A stretch of 7,877 bases of DNA from positions 1 through 7,877 of the forward strand of contig CALBGK010000214.1 in the NCBI GenBank assembly GCA_937893115.1, in the 5' to 3' direction. The notes beneath the pieces are model-generated. The model saw nothing but the letters and a program-made list of their open reading frames with translations. It was not told the DNA's origin and did not search any database. Shown here piece after piece: positions 5,526 through 7,877 of the stretch (within the stretch, counting starts at the first letter, position 1; each line of letters opens with the position of its first letter). Position numbers and translations under genes: made by a program. The DNA is from an uncultured Erysipelotrichaceae bacterium (lineage in GTDB: Bacteria > Bacillota_I > Bacilli_A > Erysipelotrichales > Erysipelotrichaceae).

Positions 5526-6283
5526 AAGAATGTAATCATTGAACTAAAAAATATTAAGCATAATAGCAACGAATCGATACGATCTAGAATACCGCCATGT
5601 CCTGGTATTATCGAACCGAAGTCTTTAACGCCATAATTGCGTTTGATTAAAGAAAACGACAAATCACCAATTTGAGCTACAATAGGTAAAACTAATGAAG
5701 TGAATAAGATAAAGTATGGTGAAAGGTAGAAAAAATCAAAGAAGTATGCAAAGGCAAAAGATAAGATAAAGCCAAAAAACCAACCACCTATAGCCCCTTC
5801 TACTGTCTTTTTAGGTGAAATTCTCTCATTTAATTTATGTTTGCCAAATAACATGCCAGTAAATAAAGCGGCGATATCACAAGCGAAACTTGCGATTAAT
5901 ATATAGAAGAATGGAATATAACTATATTTATATATTCTTATAATAGATAATACAGCATAGGCAAAAATAATAGCCATCGCAAAGGTAGAAAGTATATCAT
6001 CTAATGATATGTCATCAAAACATATCGCAAAGAAGAATAGTGATATCAGATAAAAAATAATGATACCGATGCCTCGATTAGGAAAGATATTTGTAAGAGC
6101 GGCAAAAACTATCATCGATACAAATAAAAGCCAGTTAAATCTCTTCTTACGAATAGTAGTATATTCATAACAGCTCATAACTACGACAAGTCCTAAGAAG
6201 ATATTTAAAAGGTTGCCACCTAATATTAGTGGTGGAAAACAGATGACAACAAGCACTAATGCCGATATAACTCTCGTTTTCAC
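5522..6283 (-). CDS. cdsA: Phosphatidate cytidylyltransferase (CDP-diacylglycerol synthase)
   Basis: This integral membrane enzyme makes CDP-diacylglycerol from phosphatidic acid and CTP, the branch point for phosphatidylglycerol and cardiolipin. The 253-residue protein is very hydrophobic, with about seven or eight membrane segments. The family signature is complete at 211-238: Ser-Leu-Ile-Lys-Arg, Lys220-Asp221, Pro-Gly-His229-Gly-Gly, Asp234-Arg235 and Asp237. Another conserved stretch, Cys-Asp-Ile-Ala-Ala-Leu-Phe-Thr-Gly, lies at 135-143, and Ser-Pro-Lys-Lys-Thr-Val-Glu-Gly at 156-163. The start is GTG at 6283, overlapping the uppS stop (GTGA). A GGAGG inside the uppS end stands ahead of it with normal spacing. 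The stop likewise overlaps the dxr start. The uppS-cdsA-dxr order is standard for Bacillota. Confidence 0.95.
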   Translation of the reverse strand: MKTRVISALVLVVICFPPLILGGNLLNIFLGLVVVMSCYEYTTIRKKRFNWLLFVSMIVFAALTNIFPNRGIGIIIFYLISLFFFAICFDDISLDDILSTFAMAIIFAYAVLSIIRIYKYSYIPFFYILIASFACDIAALFTGMLFGKHKLNERISPKKTVEGAIGGWFFGFILSFAFAYFFDFFYLSPYFILFTSLVLPIVAQIGDLSFSLIKRNYGVKDFGSIIPGHGGILDRIDSLLLCLIFFSSMITFL

Positions 6284-6975
6284 TTCAAACCTCCAAATCT
6301 TCTGGTACGATGCTGATATTCACTAATACATTCCTCTAATGATTCCTCATCAAATAAAGGCCATGGTTCATCTCTAAAAATAAGCTCACTATAAGCAATT
6401 TGATATAAGAGAAAATTAGAGATACGCTTTTCACCACTAGTTCTGATTAGTAAGTCGACCTCTGGTAAAGAGGGTGTCATTAAATACTTACTAAAATCTT
6501 CTTCATTTAAACTGTCTTTAAGACCGTTTTTATAATCTTTTGCAAATTTGAGGCAAGCTTTGACGATTTCATCTCTTGAACCATAGTTTAGTGCAAAATT
6601 TAAAATCATCCCGCTATTATTCTTCGTTTTATCTATTGCATCAAGAAATATTTCCTTAGCTTCATCAGGAATGCGATTGATATCACCTATCATAGTAACC
6701 TTGATTTTTTTATCCATCAATTCCTTGAGGTAAGCTTTAAAAAAAACTTTTGGCAATGACATCAAATAGTCAATTTCTTCAATAGGACGCTTCCAATTCT
6801 CTGTTGAAAAGGCATAAAGTGTCAAACATTTTATGCCTAATTTATTTGCGTGAATAGCAATATTTCTAACTGTCTTGACACCTTGTTTATGTCCTTCAGT
6901 CCTATCTTTGCCTTGAGCTTTTGCCCAGCGACCATTGCCATCCATTATTATCGCAATATGATTTAAATCGGCCAT
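6280..6975 (-). CDS. uppS: Undecaprenyl diphosphate synthase (cis-prenyltransferase)
   Basis: UppS adds eight isopentenyl units in cis to farnesyl diphosphate, making the C55 carrier for peptidoglycan, teichoic acid and capsule precursors. At 231 residues it lies within the usual range. The visible motifs are Met-Asp12-Gly-Asn-Gly-Arg-Trp with the catalytic Asp, Glu-Gly-His-Lys at 27-30, Phe-Ser-Thr-Glu-Asn-Trp at 56-61 and Asn-Tyr-Gly-Ser-Arg at 130-134. The C-terminal block follows: Arg178-Thr-Ser-Gly-Glu, Arg184, Ser-Asn-Phe-Leu-Leu, Tyr-Ser-Glu197-Leu and Trp-Pro at 205-206. Those Arg and Glu residues bind isopentenyl diphosphate and magnesium in the family. The ATG at 6975 shares one base with the frr stop (TAATG), and the stop overlaps cdsA by 4 bases. 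Its product pool is presumably recycled by the DUF368 protein farther down the same gene string. Confidence 0.96.
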   Translation of the reverse strand: MADLNHIAIIMDGNGRWAKAQGKDRTEGHKQGVKTVRNIAIHANKLGIKCLTLYAFSTENWKRPIEEIDYLMSLPKVFFKAYLKELMDKKIKVTMIGDINRIPDEAKEIFLDAIDKTKNNSGMILNFALNYGSRDEIVKACLKFAKDYKNGLKDSLNEEDFSKYLMTPSLPEVDLLIRTSGEKRISNFLLYQIAYSELIFRDEPWPLFDEESLEECISEYQHRTRRFGGLK

Positions 6976-7520
6976 TAAATAGTCATTATCTCTTTTTCTT
7001 TATCTTTGGCTATTTGATCAACTTTTGTCGTATATTTTTCAGTAACTTTTTGAATCTGCTCTAATAAATCTTTTTGCATATCTTCAGGCATAGTCTTATC
7101 TTTTTTAACTGTGTCATTGAAGTCTCTACGAACATTACGAATGCTCACTTTAGCATCTTCAGCCATTTTAGAAACATCTTTGCAATATCCGCGTCTTGTC
7201 TCTTCAGTCAGCTGTGGAACGCTTACTCTGATAACTGTACCATCATTTTGAGGTGGCAAACCTAAATCAGATGTATTGATAGCCTTCTCGATATCTTTAA
7301 GACTGCTAGCGTCATAAGGTTTGATGACTAATGTGCGACCTTCGCTCACAGAAATAGAAGCGATTTGGTTGATAGGCGTCATAGCTCCATAATAATCAAC
7401 TTCTATACCTTCTAAGATATTAGGATTAGCACGACCTGTGCGCACCTTATTTAAGTGATGGTGAAGCTGTTCGATTGCCTTATCCATCTTTTCTTCGCAT
7501 TCTAAAATTACTTCTTCCAT
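6975..7520 (-). CDS. frr: Ribosome recycling factor
   Basis: RRF, together with EF-G, splits the post-termination ribosome into subunits so it can start again. The 181-residue product is close to the usual 185. It has a helical domain I in two parts (about 1-29 and 104-181, with long charged helices) and a beta domain II between them. Conserved blocks include Arg-Thr-Gly-Arg-Ala at 27-31, Tyr-Tyr-Gly at 43-45, Thr-Pro-Ile-Asn-Gln at 48-52, Lys-Pro-Tyr-Asp at 67-70, Asn-Asp-Gly at 92-94, Leu-Thr-Glu-Glu at 104-107, and Arg-Asn-Val-Arg-Arg-Asp at 128-133. That last block carries the Arg needed for activity in E. coli RRF. The ATG at 7520 shares one base with the pyrH stop (TAATG), and a GAGGG-like site sits a few bases upstream. 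Pairing with pyrH is nearly universal in bacteria. Confidence 0.97.
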   Translation of the reverse strand: MEEVILECEEKMDKAIEQLHHHLNKVRTGRANPNILEGIEVDYYGAMTPINQIASISVSEGRTLVIKPYDASSLKDIEKAINTSDLGLPPQNDGTVIRVSVPQLTEETRRGYCKDVSKMAEDAKVSIRNVRRDFNDTVKKDKTMPEDMQKDLLEQIQKVTEKYTTKVDQIAKDKEKEIMTI

Positions 7521-7877
7521 TATTTCCCTCTCTCTATAACAATATGAGTACCACTAGCTTGTCCAAAGGCTGCTTTAGATATGTTGCTGTCTTCTTTCAT
7601 ATCAAAGACAAAGGCTTCAATTCCATTGTCTATACACATGCTGGCAGCTGTGCTATCCATAACTTTTAAGTTCATATTCAGTATATCATCAAAACTTAAA
7701 ACATCATAGCGTTTTGCAGATTTGTCGATATTAGGATCGCTACTATATACGCCATCAACGCCATTTTTAGCCATCAGAATAATGTCGGCTTTAATCTCGC
7801 TAGCACAGAGGGAAGAAGTAGTATCAGTAGAAAAGAATGGACGACCAGTGCCGCCACCAAAGATGACTACATAGCCC
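7520..7877 (-). CDS. pyrH: UMP kinase, C-terminal 118 residues (5' end beyond the right edge)
   Basis: The frame is open to the last base of the window, so the N-terminal half lies outside. The visible part matches bacterial UMP kinase of the amino acid kinase superfamily, a hexameric enzyme that makes UDP from UMP and ATP. It begins Gly-Tyr-Val-Val-Ile-Phe, followed by the Gly-Gly-Gly-Thr-Gly-Arg-Pro-Phe-Phe-Ser-Thr-Asp loop. Many homologues have Asn where this one has Arg. Next come Ala-Ser-Glu-Ile-Lys-Ala-Asp-Ile-Ile-Leu-Met-Ala-Lys, then Gly-Val-Asp-Gly-Val-Tyr with Asp-Pro of the nucleotide-binding region, and Val-Met-Asp-Ser-Thr-Ala near the end. The ATG at 7774 is only the internal Met of Leu-Met-Ala-Lys and not the gene start. 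The TAA stop overlaps the frr start by one base. Confidence 0.95.
   Translation of the reverse strand, partial: GYVVIFGGGTGRPFFSTDTTSSLCASEIKADIILMAKNGVDGVYSSDPNIDKSAKRYDVLSFDDILNMNLKVMDSTAASMCIDNGIEAFVFDMKEDSNISKAAFGQASGTHIVIERGK

Noticed and set aside
7074..7669. Plus-strand open frames opposite frr and pyrH (7074-7265 and 7475-7669)
   Set aside because: They are shadows of conserved essential genes, with no ribosome binding site or family resemblance.

Overview
All recognisable genes in this window lie on the minus strand and read from right to left. The DNA is A+T-rich by eye. TGA is used as a normal stop (cdsA, uppS, popT and others). The block pyrH-frr-uppS-cdsA-dxr-rseP is the classic Bacillota (Firmicutes) arrangement. 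The protein style, with a short DXR and A+T-driven Lys/Ile/Asn content, suggests a low-GC Bacilli or Erysipelotrichia-like bacterium. That placement is inference and no taxonomic search was possible.

Right half (about 3240-7877): the 3' end of pyrH (UMP kinase), then frr (ribosome recycling factor), uppS (undecaprenyl pyrophosphate synthase), cdsA (CDP-diacylglycerol synthase), dxr (first committed MEP-pathway enzyme) and rseP (site-2 protease). Neighbours overlap by 1 or 4 bases down to dxr, so they are probably one translationally coupled operon. Between dxr and rseP are two perfect hairpins. The rseP start supported by a ribosome binding site is a TTG inside the longest open frame.

Middle (1366-3223): a DUF368 membrane protein, the family now assigned to undecaprenyl-phosphate translocation (PopT), follows rseP by 14 bases and overlaps galE by 4. 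MEP-derived isoprenoid synthesis (dxr), C55 chain synthesis (uppS) and C55-P recycling (popT) are therefore physically linked. galE is broken: about 16 bases are missing at the conserved substrate-binding loop, which puts the two halves in different frames.

Left end (1-1256): after a 109-base A+T-rich gap holding two weak palindromes, a near-consensus sigma-A promoter overlaps a 12-base tandem repeat. The promoter geometry predicts a leaderless transcript. It starts a small accessory module: a solitary Phd/YefM-like antitoxin-type protein with no toxin gene beside it, a membrane-anchored extracellular protein that is frameshifted once just after its transmembrane segment, and the first 35 codons of a protein with a clear signal peptide. 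This module is the least explained part of the window.

I see no RNA genes, CRISPR arrays, insertion sequences or other mobile elements.
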